From Candidatus Fluviicola riflensis (GTDB lineage: Bacteria; Bacteroidota; Bacteroidia; Flavobacteriales_D; Crocinitomicaceae): a stretch of DNA of 64,000 nt. Where the stretch lies: NCBI GenBank assembly GCA_002243285.1, contig CP022585.1, forward strand, positions 2,282,641 through 2,346,640. Reading direction: 5' to 3'. Shown piece by piece: positions 56,502 to 64,000 of this stretch; position 1 is the stretch's first letter; each line of letters starts with the position of its first letter. The position numbers and the translations under genes are program-made. The notes beneath the pieces were generated by a model, which saw only the letters and a list, made by a program, of their open reading frames with translations, did not search any database and had not been told where the DNA came from.

Positions 56502-57968
56502 ATGAAAAAAAGACTTTTAACCGCTTTCGTAGTGGGAAGTATTTTACCGCTTACTGCACAGAAAAAAGTGGAGTACGTAGAATATGACCTTCCAAACGGA
56601 ATGCACGTGATTCTTCACGAAGAACACGCAACTCCAATTGTGGCCGTTTCGGTAATGTATCACGTTGGATCGAAAAATGAAAATCCGTCAAGAACGGGCT
56701 TTGCTCACTTTTTTGAGCATTTGTTGTTTGAAGGTTCCACCAATATCAAGCGTGGTGAATACAGTGAATTGGTCGAGAAAAACGGTGGTATGCTAAATGC
56801 CAATACGTCTCAGGACCGCACGTATTACTACGAATTGCTTCCTTCCAATCAATTGGAATTGGGCTTGTGGCTGGAAAGCGAGCGTTTATTGCATGCAAAA
56901 GTTGACCAGACAGGTGTTGAAACACAACGCGAAGTTGTAAAAGAAGAAAAACGTCAGCGTGTTGACAATCAGCCTTACGGAACGTTTATGGAAAACATGT
57001 TTGTGCGTGCATACCAATCGCATCCGTACAACTGGGTTCCGATCGGAAGTATGGAACACCTGAATGCTGCGCAGGAAATCGATTACGTGAATTTCTACCG
57101 CACATTCTACGTGCCTTCAAACGCCGTATTGTCAATTGCAGGTGACATCAATATCGCAGAAACCAAAAAATGGATCGACAAATACTTCAGTACGATCCCG
57201 AAAGGTGAAGCAATCAACTTGTACCGTGATTTTGAAAATCTTTCTGCTACTGATTTTTCAGACAAATACGGTGTCGAAAAAACAGCTTTCAGCGCAACTG
57301 ACTTTTTGAATCCGAAAGATGCGAAAGCAAAAGCGTTGATCACAAAATACAGCGCAATGGCGGTTGTTGTTCCACGTCCGAAACCGGTTATGGAACCAAT
57401 CAATGGTATTGTTCGCGATACGATTTACGATAACATCCAATTGCCGGGTATTTTTATGGGTTACAAATTCCCGAAAGAATCCGACAAGGATTTTGCAGCC
57501 TTGGAAATGCTGAATGCAGTGGTTTCAGGAAGCACGAGCTCCCGTATGAATAAAAACATCGTTGAGAAGAAAGAACAGGCGGTTGCTGCGTTCTCATTCG
57601 CTTTCAATATGGAAGATCCGGGATTGGGCATCGTTGCAGCTATTGCTGCGGCAGGAACCGAATTGAAAGACCTGGAAACTTCACTGGACGATGAGATCAA
57701 AGCCATTCAAAATGAATTGATCAGCGTGGAAGAATTTGAGAAGATTCGCAACCAGTTTGAGAACCAGATCGTAACATCTAACTCATCTGTTGCCGGTATT
57801 GCCGAGAATTTAGCTCAAAACTACATGTACTTCGGAAGCACTGCTTTGACAAACGAGCAAATGCAGCGCTACATGAGCGTAACGCGTGAAGACATTCAGC
57901 GAGTGGCTAAGAAATACCTGACGCCAAACAACCGCATCATTTTGTATTACTTACCAAAAGCAAATTAA
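56502..57968 (+). CDS. M16 family zinc peptidase, catalytic subunit
   Basis: A 488-residue secreted protein (signal peptide 1-19, LTAQ). The zinc motif HxxEH is HFFEH at 69-73 (FAHFFEHLLFEG), with the second-helix acidic ligand in REVVKEEK (about 144-149). The C-terminal M16 half has VVSGSTSSRMNKN and the FAFNMEDPGLGIVAAI segment. It is paired with the following non-catalytic M16 gene (9-bp gap), like mitochondrial processing peptidase beta and alpha, and probably acts on periplasmic peptides. Confidence 0.92.
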   Translation: MKKRLLTAFVVGSILPLTAQKKVEYVEYDLPNGMHVILHEEHATPIVAVSVMYHVGSKNENPSRTGFAHFFEHLLFEGSTNIKRGEYSELVEKNGGMLNANTSQDRTYYYELLPSNQLELGLWLESERLLHAKVDQTGVETQREVVKEEKRQRVDNQPYGTFMENMFVRAYQSHPYNWVPIGSMEHLNAAQEIDYVNFYRTFYVPSNAVLSIAGDINIAETKKWIDKYFSTIPKGEAINLYRDFENLSATDFSDKYGVEKTAFSATDFLNPKDAKAKALITKYSAMAVVVPRPKPVMEPINGIVRDTIYDNIQLPGIFMGYKFPKESDKDFAALEMLNAVVSGSTSSRMNKNIVEKKEQAVAAFSFAFNMEDPGLGIVAAIAAAGTELKDLETSLDDEIKAIQNELISVEEFEKIRNQFENQIVTSNSSVAGIAENLAQNYMYFGSTALTNEQMQRYMSVTREDIQRVAKKYLTPNNRIILYYLPKAN

Positions 57969-57977
57969 TAGAACGTC

Positions 57978-60059
57978 ATGAAACAAATCATCACACTTGT
58001 TGCTTTAGTAGCATTTACAGGAGTTTACGGTCAGCTTGATCGTTCTGTTCGTCCAAATCCGGCGCAGGCTCCAATCATTAATATCAACGATTCGGAAGTA
58101 TTCAAAACCAGCAATGGCATTACAGTAGTACTTTCCGAAAATCATAAATTACCGCGCGTTTCGTTTGACCTGGTAATGGGTTCATCGCCTATCGCCGAAG
58201 GACCGAAATCAGGTGTTAATTCCATTATGGGCCAATTGGTACTTTCGGGAACCAGCAACCGTACAAAAGACGTATTGGATGCCGAGGTCGATTATATGGG
58301 AGCCACACTCAACGCTGACGGTAATTCACTTTACCTGTCTTGTTTGACAAAGCATTTGGACAAAGCATTGGGAATTATGCAGGATGTTGTACTCAATACA
58401 ACGTTCCCTGAAAGTGAATTCGAGCGCATCAAAAAACAAGCTGAATCAGGATTGTTATCTGCAAAGGCAAGTCCGGATGAAATGGCAGCAAACGCTGAAA
58501 AGCGCGCTAATTTTGCCGGACACCCTTACGGTGATGTAATGAATGAAGCCTCTTTGGCGGCCATTACGCGCGAAGATGTATTGAACAACTTCAAACAAAT
58601 TTTCACCCCGCAAGGTGCTTATTTGGTAATTGTTGGCGACATCACGAAAGAACAGGCAAAAGCATTGGCTGAAAAATATTTCGGATCATGGAAAGGCCAG
58701 GGTTTGTACAAAGTAGACTTGGGTGGTGGAAAACCTACCAAAGGAAACCGTGTTATTTTCGTTAACAAACCGGGAGCAGTTCAGTCGGTGATCTCAATCT
58801 CATTGCCTGTTGATGTGAAAACAGGTGATAAAAATCAATTGCCGTTGACTGTTTTGAGCGAAATTCTTGGTGGTGGAAGTTTCGGAAGCCGTTTGATGCA
58901 GAACCTGCGTGAAGACAAAGCATATACGTATGGTTGTCGCTCAGACTTGCAAATCACACGCGACGGTAGCTGGCTGAGCGCATCGGGAAGTTTCCGTAAC
59001 GAAGTAACAGACAGTGCTATTGTTCAGATTTTGTATGAATTTGCACGTATTCAGGAAGGTTATGTTACCGACGAGGAATTGGCGTTGACAAAAGCAAGTA
59101 TGGCCGGTGGATTTGCCCGTTCATTGGAAAGTCCGCAAACAATCGCGCGTTTTGCGTTGAACATTATTCGCAATAACCTCGCTGCTGATTACTACAAAAA
59201 CTACCTGAAGCGTTTGGACGCAATTGATAAGGAAACTGTTTTGCTGATGGCACAACAATACCTTGCGAGCGGTTACAACATTGTTGTAGTAGGAAACGAA
59301 TCGGTATTGGATAAAATCAAGCAATTTGATGCCGATGGTGTGATCGAGAAAATGGACGCATTCGGAAATCCGGTTGTGGAAATGAAGACAGCAGATATTT
59401 CAGCCGACCAGTTGTTGGAGAAATACATTTTCGCTGTAACACAAACTACTTCCATGAAAGCGGCTGCCAAAAAGATGAAAAAGATCAAATCGGTAACCAA
59501 AGAAATGGAATTGAGTTCTTCTCTGTTCCCGGGAACGATGAAGATGACCGAAGTTTTCCAGGCACCTAACAGCGATGCCAACATGCTGGAAATGCAGGGA
59601 ATGGTTTTGCAACGTCAGTATTTCGATGGCACAAACGGCGGAAGCACCAATATGCAGGAAGGCAAAAAACCTTTGAGCCCTGAAGCATTGGCTGCTAAGA
59701 AAAAATCAATCGGTTTGTTTCCTGAAATGAACTACAAAACATCCGGAATGACCTACGAATTGAAAGGAATTGAGAACCAAAACGGAACTGATTTCTATGT
59801 ATTGGTTACCAACGATGGTGACAAACAGCAATTCGATTATTTCAACACGAAAACATTTTTAAAAGCAAAATCAGTGAGCATCCAAACGCAGGATGGTGAA
59901 ACATCCGAACAAGCGATCTCATTCAGTGATTACAAAGATGTAAGCGGACTTTTATTCCCGCACTCCTTGAACCTGATGATGGGTGAAATGGGATTGTCAG
60001 GAAAAATCTCGAAACTGGAAGTGAACGGAAAAATTGATCCGAAGACTTTTGCAGAATAA
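57978..60059 (+). CDS. M16 family protein, non-catalytic subunit
   Basis: A 693-residue secreted protein (signal peptide 1-18, VYGQ). It has both M16 domains (YPYGDVMNEASLAAITREDV in the first, LGGGSFGSRLMQNLREDKAYTYG in the second). In the place of HxxEH it has VNSIMGQLVLSGT, so the zinc site is missing. A C-terminal extension (about 480-693) adds a separate beta-rich domain. It probably forms a heterodimer with the gene upstream, in line with two-subunit M16B peptidases. Confidence 0.88.
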   Translation: MKQIITLVALVAFTGVYGQLDRSVRPNPAQAPIININDSEVFKTSNGITVVLSENHKLPRVSFDLVMGSSPIAEGPKSGVNSIMGQLVLSGTSNRTKDVLDAEVDYMGATLNADGNSLYLSCLTKHLDKALGIMQDVVLNTTFPESEFERIKKQAESGLLSAKASPDEMAANAEKRANFAGHPYGDVMNEASLAAITREDVLNNFKQIFTPQGAYLVIVGDITKEQAKALAEKYFGSWKGQGLYKVDLGGGKPTKGNRVIFVNKPGAVQSVISISLPVDVKTGDKNQLPLTVLSEILGGGSFGSRLMQNLREDKAYTYGCRSDLQITRDGSWLSASGSFRNEVTDSAIVQILYEFARIQEGYVTDEELALTKASMAGGFARSLESPQTIARFALNIIRNNLAADYYKNYLKRLDAIDKETVLLMAQQYLASGYNIVVVGNESVLDKIKQFDADGVIEKMDAFGNPVVEMKTADISADQLLEKYIFAVTQTTSMKAAAKKMKKIKSVTKEMELSSSLFPGTMKMTEVFQAPNSDANMLEMQGMVLQRQYFDGTNGGSTNMQEGKKPLSPEALAAKKKSIGLFPEMNYKTSGMTYELKGIENQNGTDFYVLVTNDGDKQQFDYFNTKTFLKAKSVSIQTQDGETSEQAISFSDYKDVSGLLFPHSLNLMMGEMGLSGKISKLEVNGKIDPKTFAE

Positions 60060-60081
60060 TAATTGTAGTTAATACTATAGG

Positions 60082-60113
60082 AAAGGTCTCACTTAACAGT
60101 GAGGCCTTTTTTT
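60082..60113 (+). terminator. Intrinsic terminator after the M16 operon
   Basis: A 12-bp stem with one G-T pair (60082-60093 with 60098-60109), a 4-nt loop and seven Ts. It ends the two-gene M16 unit. Confidence 0.88.
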
Positions 60114-60171
60114 GTTGTGGACTTTTGTTTTTTGGATTACAGTGAGATCACGAATTCACCTATTCCAAATC

Positions 60172-60184
60172 GTCCCTATGGGAC
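60172..60184. repeat. Single GTCCCTATGGGAC palindrome
   Basis: This 13-bp palindrome matches, with one position changed, the ends of the elements at 562-713 and 11779-11926. No second end is found nearby, so it may be a solo relic. Confidence 0.4.
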
Positions 60185-60218
60185 TTATCCTGATTCCCAA
60201 TGCAATTATTTCAATCCA

Positions 60219-60253
60219 CAAAAAAGGCTTCCGGAAACAAATCCGGAAGCCTT
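60219..60253 (-). terminator. Terminator of the T9SS protein gene
   Basis: AAGGCTTCCGG (60224-60234) and CCGGAAGCCTT (60243-60253) form an 11-bp perfect stem with an 8-nt loop; the A-run at 60219-60225 gives the T-run on the minus strand. It lies 20 bp past the stop at 60274. Confidence 0.85.
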
Positions 60254-60273
60254 GAATTATTTTAAACATCTAA

Positions 60274-61470
60274 TTATTCTACCACCAATCTTACTACAAC
60301 CGGCTCAATTTGAGGTTCTGTCAATTCAACCAGGTACAAACCTTTTGCCATTCCTGAAAGATCGATGGCGTTGCCTGAAACCGTTGCTTCATTCACCAAA
60401 CTCCCGGCCGTTGTATAAAAACGGGCTGTTTCAAATCCAGCACTTCCTTTGATGTAAAGCATTGTGCTTGCAGGATTCGGATAAACGGAAACCGGAGCTT
60501 CTGTTCCTTCCTCAACTCCCAAACTACAGCCCGAAGTACAATACGTAACCGTTCCGGCAATGGTTCCTAAGTTGAGATCAAAATCATTTCCTGTTGCATC
60601 GCAAAAATCAAGTGTTCCGGTAATTGCCCCGACGTTATATGAATCGTTTCCGACACAGATGTCACCGCTTCCGTTTACATCATCCGAACTGGCAAAATCG
60701 CCAGTTACAGCCATTGAGCCGTTATTGGTAAGCAATGCTGTTCCGCCTAATGTATCACCGGTGTAAGCATCTCCACCAATATATAAGCTCAACCCACTGC
60801 CAATGGTGAAATCGCCTGCATTGTACCAATTCCCTGATACATCCATGAAACCATTGTTGGCCATCGTAAATGTTCCTGTGCTTCCAAAAGTAGCGATGGT
60901 CAGGTAGCCGTCATTTGCGTTGAAAGTTCCGGTATTTCCCATCGAATCGGAAGCGATGTGCCCGGTATTGGTGAATGTTCCGGTATTCAGGAAATTACCA
61001 ACGTAAAAACTTCCTGAATTGGTAAATGTTCCTTCAGTGAGTAAGCTATCGATGCCGCTGATGGTACTTATATTATTAAAGCTTGTTCCTGCTCCGAAGT
61101 ACAAACCGCGGTCTACGGCAAATTGCCCTGTATTTGATCCGCTGGAACCATTCGTAAACGCAATATCCGTAAATCCGGCCGTACCGGTTACAACCAATTG
61201 AGAACCGTTACCATCTACCAATAGCTGACGATCCAGATCCTGAACCAATGAAGCTCCGGCTGAGACTTCGATTTTTCCACCCGAAGTAATCGCCCAGTCA
61301 ATGTCCATCGTTACCTGATGATCTATGTAGATAATATCATCGGTTGAAGGAAAGCAGGTGCAATCCCAGATAAATGGATTAGTCGCCGCGCCGTTTGAAA
61401 CGGAATGGATGGTTTGCTGAGCATTGGCCGTTAAAGCAAGTAAACAAAACGGAAGTAAGCGTTTTTTCAT
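60274..61470 (-). CDS. T9SS-exported cell-surface protein with sorting domain
   Basis: The ATG at 61470 gives 398 residues with a signal peptide ending NAQ; the upstream extension to 61542 lacks support. The passenger is a Gly/Thr/Asn-rich beta-helix-like repeat region (NTGTFTNTG, SDSMGNTGTFNAND, NNGSMAVTG). The C-terminus is a type A T9SS sorting domain: VYPNPASTMLYIKG, VNEATVSGNAIDLSGMAKGLYLVE. It should be exported through the type IX system and anchored at the surface. Its target is unknown. It has its own promoter and terminator. Confidence 0.88.
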   Translation of the reverse strand: MKKRLLPFCLLALTANAQQTIHSVSNGAATNPFIWDCTCFPSTDDIIYIDHQVTMDIDWAITSGGKIEVSAGASLVQDLDRQLLVDGNGSQLVVTGTAGFTDIAFTNGSSGSNTGQFAVDRGLYFGAGTSFNNISTISGIDSLLTEGTFTNSGSFYVGNFLNTGTFTNTGHIASDSMGNTGTFNANDGYLTIATFGSTGTFTMANNGFMDVSGNWYNAGDFTIGSGLSLYIGGDAYTGDTLGGTALLTNNGSMAVTGDFASSDDVNGSGDICVGNDSYNVGAITGTLDFCDATGNDFDLNLGTIAGTVTYCTSGCSLGVEEGTEAPVSVYPNPASTMLYIKGSAGFETARFYTTAGSLVNEATVSGNAIDLSGMAKGLYLVELTEPQIEPVVVRLVVE

Positions 61471-61500
61471 AGTAAGTAGAATTTTTGTTGAATGTGTTAA

Positions 61501-61530
61501 CAAATATACGGTCAAAACGGAAAAACCAAA
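61501..61530 (-). promoter_or_regulatory. Promoter of the T9SS protein gene
   Basis: Minus strand: TTTG at 61530-61527, an 18-nt spacer, and -7 TATATTTG at 61508-61501. The predicted start lies about 25 nt upstream of the ATG at 61470. Confidence 0.65.
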
Positions 61531-61720
61531 CGAATCGGCCAACTAACTTTTTGAATATCACGGAAAAAAGAAAAACAGTTCAAATTGCAGTGTGTTTTGT
61601 TCATCTGACGATTCCAGGAAGCGTTTTTTAGTTTTCTACGTGGAATTAGTGAATTACGAAAAACCGGGAACATTGTAAAACCAGCACCGCAAATGCAAAC
61701 AGGGATGTGATTTATATGAA

Positions 61721-61775
61721 TTTTAAGTTTCTAAGTTTATTAAGTTCCAAACTTAATAAACTTAGAAACTTAAAA
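61721..61775 (-). terminator. 26-bp perfect hairpin after the DoxX gene
   Basis: Arms 61721-61746 and 61750-61775 are perfect inverted copies with a 3-nt loop (CCA), wording TTTTAAGTTTCTAAGTTTATTAAGTT. The A-run at the right end and the position 2 bp after the stop at 61778 suggest a terminator, though its length is unusual. Confidence 0.7.
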
Positions 61776-61777
61776 AA

Positions 61778-62152
61778 CTATTTCACCGGAGCATCATTCA
61801 ACTTATGGTAATAGACGTACGAAACCATCAGCACTGCCAACACGATTAATGGAAAAAACGTTTGTCCGCTGATGCCATCTACTGCACCGTGACTGATCGT
61901 TGCGAAAATAAAATCAAACGCAAAACCGGCATAAGCCCATTCTTTGATTCGCGCAGGAATCTTTGGAATCAACAGCACCAAAACACCGAGAACTTTAAAC
62001 ACGACCAATGCGTTTCCAAAATATTCGGGATAACCGAGGTGTCTGATTCCTTCTTTTGCCAGTTCGGTTTGTGAGGTCAACGCCGGCATGACGCCTTCAA
62101 ATAATGCGATGAGAATGGTTGATGTCCAAAATAGGATTTTCTGAGTTTTCAT
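61778..62152 (-). CDS. DoxX-like family membrane protein
   Basis: A 124-residue protein with about four membrane helices (7-25, 45-65, 72-90 and 98-115) and a LGYPEYF segment as in DoxX-like proteins. The role in the DoxX family is not settled. It follows the VOC gene with a 94-bp gap of repetitive A+T-rich DNA, and both are on the minus strand. Confidence 0.82.
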   Translation of the reverse strand: MKTQKILFWTSTILIALFEGVMPALTSQTELAKEGIRHLGYPEYFGNALVVFKVLGVLVLLIPKIPARIKEWAYAGFAFDFIFATISHGAVDGISGQTFFPLIVLAVLMVSYVYYHKLNDAPVK

Positions 62153-62246
62153 GAGTTTAATAGTTTAGTGAGTTTTTGAGTTTGACAGTTTTTGAGTTTA
62201 TAGTTTGGCTGGGTTCTCAGCTAACTTATAAACTTAATAACCTGAG

Positions 62247-62672
62247 TTATTTAGCGTACGAAAACGTAATCATCCATTGAACCCCGAACTTGTCGGCGCA
62301 CATACCACAATAGGCACCCCAAAACGTTTTGTTTACAGGCATTTCAATCACACCACCTTCCGACAAACGATTAAACAACTGATCCGTTTCTGCTTCGCTT
62401 TCGGTATGAATACACACATAATGAAAATTCCCAAAAACCACTTTATGTTCCATGGAATCGAGCACATCGGTTGCCATAAATTCAGTTCCGTTTGGCAGCG
62501 TTAGGCAGATGTGCATGAATTTATCCAGATCTTCCGGCGGCATTTTTTCGCAGCCCGGCATTCCTCTAAACTGTTGGTAACTTGTGAATTCACCACCGAA
62601 AACCGATTTGTAAAAATCCATGACTTCGCCGGTATTTCCCTGGAAATTAAAGTAAGAGTTTGTCTTTAACAT
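62247..62672 (-). CDS. VOC family protein (PhnB-like)
   Basis: A 141-residue protein with paired beta-alpha-beta-beta-beta units of the glyoxalase/bleomycin-resistance fold: FNFQGNTGEVMDFYKSVFGGEF, MHICLTLPNGTEFMATD, a middle VCIHTESEAETDQLFNRLSEGG and TFWGAYCGMCADKFGVQWMITF. It resembles PhnB-type VOC proteins; no substrate can be assigned. It is divergent from the GlxA-type regulator, which may control it. Confidence 0.88.
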   Translation of the reverse strand: MLKTNSYFNFQGNTGEVMDFYKSVFGGEFTSYQQFRGMPGCEKMPPEDLDKFMHICLTLPNGTEFMATDVLDSMEHKVVFGNFHYVCIHTESEAETDQLFNRLSEGGVIEMPVNKTFWGAYCGMCADKFGVQWMITFSYAK

Positions 62673-62694
62673 CGTGTATTGTATTTGGTTTCGA

Positions 62695-62702
62695 CAAAGC
62701 TA
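62695..62702 (-). promoter_or_regulatory. -7 box of the VOC-DoxX operon
   Basis: Reads TAGCTTTG on the minus strand (TAnnTTTG), about 23 nt before the VOC ATG. No -33 TTG is seen. Confidence 0.45.
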
Positions 62703-62774
62703 AAGCGAATTTATGGTTGATAGAATGGGTGAATACGACATTGTTAGGTGGGTAAATGCGACAAAATCTATTTC

Positions 62775-62782
62775 TACATTTG
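62775..62782 (+). promoter_or_regulatory. -7 box of the GlxA-type regulator
   Basis: TACATTTG is a perfect -7 box, only about 5 nt from the ATG at 62787, so the message would be leaderless or start at a downstream ATG (62805). Confidence 0.4.
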
Positions 62783-62786
62783 TGTC

Positions 62787-63752
62787 ATGATTCGGATTTC
62801 AATAATGGTGTTAAAACATGCGGTGTTGTCCTCGATCTCTGATTCGGCAGCTGTGTTTCGCAAAGTGAACGAGTTGCTGGCGGAATCGGGCAAAGAACCG
62901 TGTTTCGATGTGCAATTGGTTGGACTCACCAGTGAAGTTGTGCTGGAAAAAGGATTGGTTACAATTCGTCCTGACGCGATTGCCGGAGATGTTCGACAAA
63001 CCGATCTGATCATCGTTCCGTCTTTTTCGGGCTACGTGAACAATTCCACGTTTGTGAATAAAGAATGTGCTCCGTGGATTGCCGATCAGTATAAAAACGG
63101 ATCAGAGGTTGCCAGCCTGTGCACCGGAGCTTTCATGGTAGCTTATTCCGGAATTTTGAATGGTAAGGAATGTACCACGCACTGGGCGTATTCCAACGAA
63201 TTCCGGTACTTTTTTCCGGGAGTAAAACTGGTGGATGAAAAAATAGTCACCGATCAGGATGGATTGTATTCCAGCGGCGGAAGCAATTCTTATTGGAATT
63301 TACTGATCTACCTGGTCGAAAAGTTCACCAATCGCGAAACTGCCATTCGCGCGGCGAAGTATTTTGTGATCGATCTGGATAAAACCAATCAATCGGCATT
63401 TATCATTTTCCAGGGATTGAAAGACCATGACGACGAACCTGTATTAAAGGCACAGCAATACATCGAACAACATTATTGGAAGAAAATTACGGTTGATCAA
63501 TTGGCTGAACAATTCAATTTGACGCGCCGAACTTTTGAACGACGATTCAAAAAAGCTACCCGAAACACCGTAGCTGAATACATTCAACGAATGAAAGTGG
63601 AAGCCACGAAGAAACAATTGGAAATCGGACGCAAATCGATCAACGAACTGATGACAGATGTTGGTTATTCGGATATCCAGGCGTTCAGGGAAGTATTCAA
63701 ACGGATTACGGGAATGACACCGATTGATTACCGGAAGAAGTATCGGTCTTAA
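62787..63752 (+). CDS. GlxA family transcriptional regulator (DJ-1/PfpI + AraC HTH)
   Basis: A 321-residue protein from the ATG at 62787, which begins the first beta strand of the DJ-1 domain (RISIMVLKHAVLSS). The DJ-1/PfpI-like domain has LCTGAFMVAYSGILNGKECTTHW with the nucleophile-position Cys. The C-terminal 100 residues are two AraC helix-turn-helix units (ITVDQLAEQFNLTRRTFERRFK, INELMTDVGYSDIQAFREVFKRITGMTPIDYRKKY). It probably regulates the divergent VOC-DoxX operon, an inference from position. Confidence 0.9.
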   Translation: MIRISIMVLKHAVLSSISDSAAVFRKVNELLAESGKEPCFDVQLVGLTSEVVLEKGLVTIRPDAIAGDVRQTDLIIVPSFSGYVNNSTFVNKECAPWIADQYKNGSEVASLCTGAFMVAYSGILNGKECTTHWAYSNEFRYFFPGVKLVDEKIVTDQDGLYSSGGSNSYWNLLIYLVEKFTNRETAIRAAKYFVIDLDKTNQSAFIIFQGLKDHDDEPVLKAQQYIEQHYWKKITVDQLAEQFNLTRRTFERRFKKATRNTVAEYIQRMKVEATKKQLEIGRKSINELMTDVGYSDIQAFREVFKRITGMTPIDYRKKYRS

Positions 63753-63865
63753 AGTTTGGACTTTAAACGCGTCGTTGCGATGTTCAATTACTCAACGCAA
63801 AGGATTAACTGCCAATTTTGTGTTTCGTCAGGCTGAACTTGTTTGTTCGTAATGTTCCATTCCGC

Positions 63866-64000
63866 TTAAATCGGAAAGAAAAACGCAATACGGTACATCA
63901 CCGGAATATACGTTCCATTGGCGCGTTTCATGAAGTATCCCTGACGAAAAGGACTGTTCACATGGTTAATCACATCGTACATTATTCCTGCGTTTAGCCG
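63866..64000 (-). CDS. C-terminus of a probable outer-membrane protein (partial)
   Basis: A frame on the minus strand runs off the right edge and ends with TAA at 63868-63866. The last 44 codons read GYFMKRANGTYIPVMYRIAFFFPI at the end, alternating hydrophobic and polar residues with aromatic positions, as in the final strands of Bacteroidota TonB-dependent receptors or other beta-barrels. The identity cannot be decided from so little. The 113 bp between this and the regulator are non-coding. Confidence 0.5.
   Translation of the reverse strand, partial: RLNAGIMYDVINHVNSPFRQGYFMKRANGTYIPVMYRIAFFFPI

Noticed and set aside
60099..60452. Plus-strand frame of 117 codons after the M16 operon
   Set aside because: It spans two terminators and runs into the antisense of the T9SS gene.

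Overview
The window looks like chromosomal DNA of a Bacteroidota bacterium, most likely order Flavobacteriales and perhaps near Fluviicola/Crocinitomicaceae (inference). The signs are a type IX secretion sorting domain, several promoters with the Bacteroidota -7 box TAnnTTTG, no obvious Shine-Dalgarno sequences, and a ClpC/GyrA pair and S74 tail-fibre domain of Bacteroidota type. I saw no rRNA, tRNA, CRISPR array, integrase or transposase.

Layout. 1-9.3 kb is mostly housekeeping: an edge-truncated ORF, a secreted protein, clpC, divergent gyrA, a secreted TPR protein and a secreted esterase. 9.5-17.5 kb is a mixed region: a membrane protein, a PG-binding/muramidase-like protein, a radical SAM protein, a RhiA-like protein, a MauE/DoxX-thioredoxin fusion and a PhnA/YjdM-like protein. 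Two MITE-like palindromic elements flank this part (562-713 and 11779-11926).

17.6-50.2 kb is one minus-strand gene train of about 32.5 kb with almost no gaps. It encodes a complete extracellular contractile injection system (eCIS, related to Afp/PVC/AlgoCIS). In transcription order: Pvc16-type cap (DUF4255), sheath, three tube-type proteins, a DUF5908 protein, LysM tube adaptor, VgrG-like spike, a small protein, gp25-like wedge, PAAR-like tip, Afp11-like J baseplate, three paralogous tail fibres, Afp12-like baseplate, an Ig-like repeat protein, tape measure, AAA+ ATPase and three cargo proteins. The cargoes share a DUF4157 (eCIS core) leader but have unrelated C-terminal domains. A consensus promoter lies upstream of the cap gene, and a 13-bp hairpin sits after the sheath/first-tube pair.

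50.6-64 kb returns to cellular genes: a DUF523 protein, a receiver-adenylate cyclase-HD protein with an altered receiver site, an ECF sigma/anti-sigma cluster, an active/inactive M16 peptidase pair, a T9SS-exported protein, a VOC-DoxX operon, a divergent GlxA-type regulator, and the 3' end of a probable outer-membrane protein.

The most interesting part is the cargo end of the eCIS operon. There an interchangeable leader is joined to three different putative effector domains, and a 39-codon ORF resembling the start of such a gene is left between two of them. The modular, repeat-rich fibre trio is the second.
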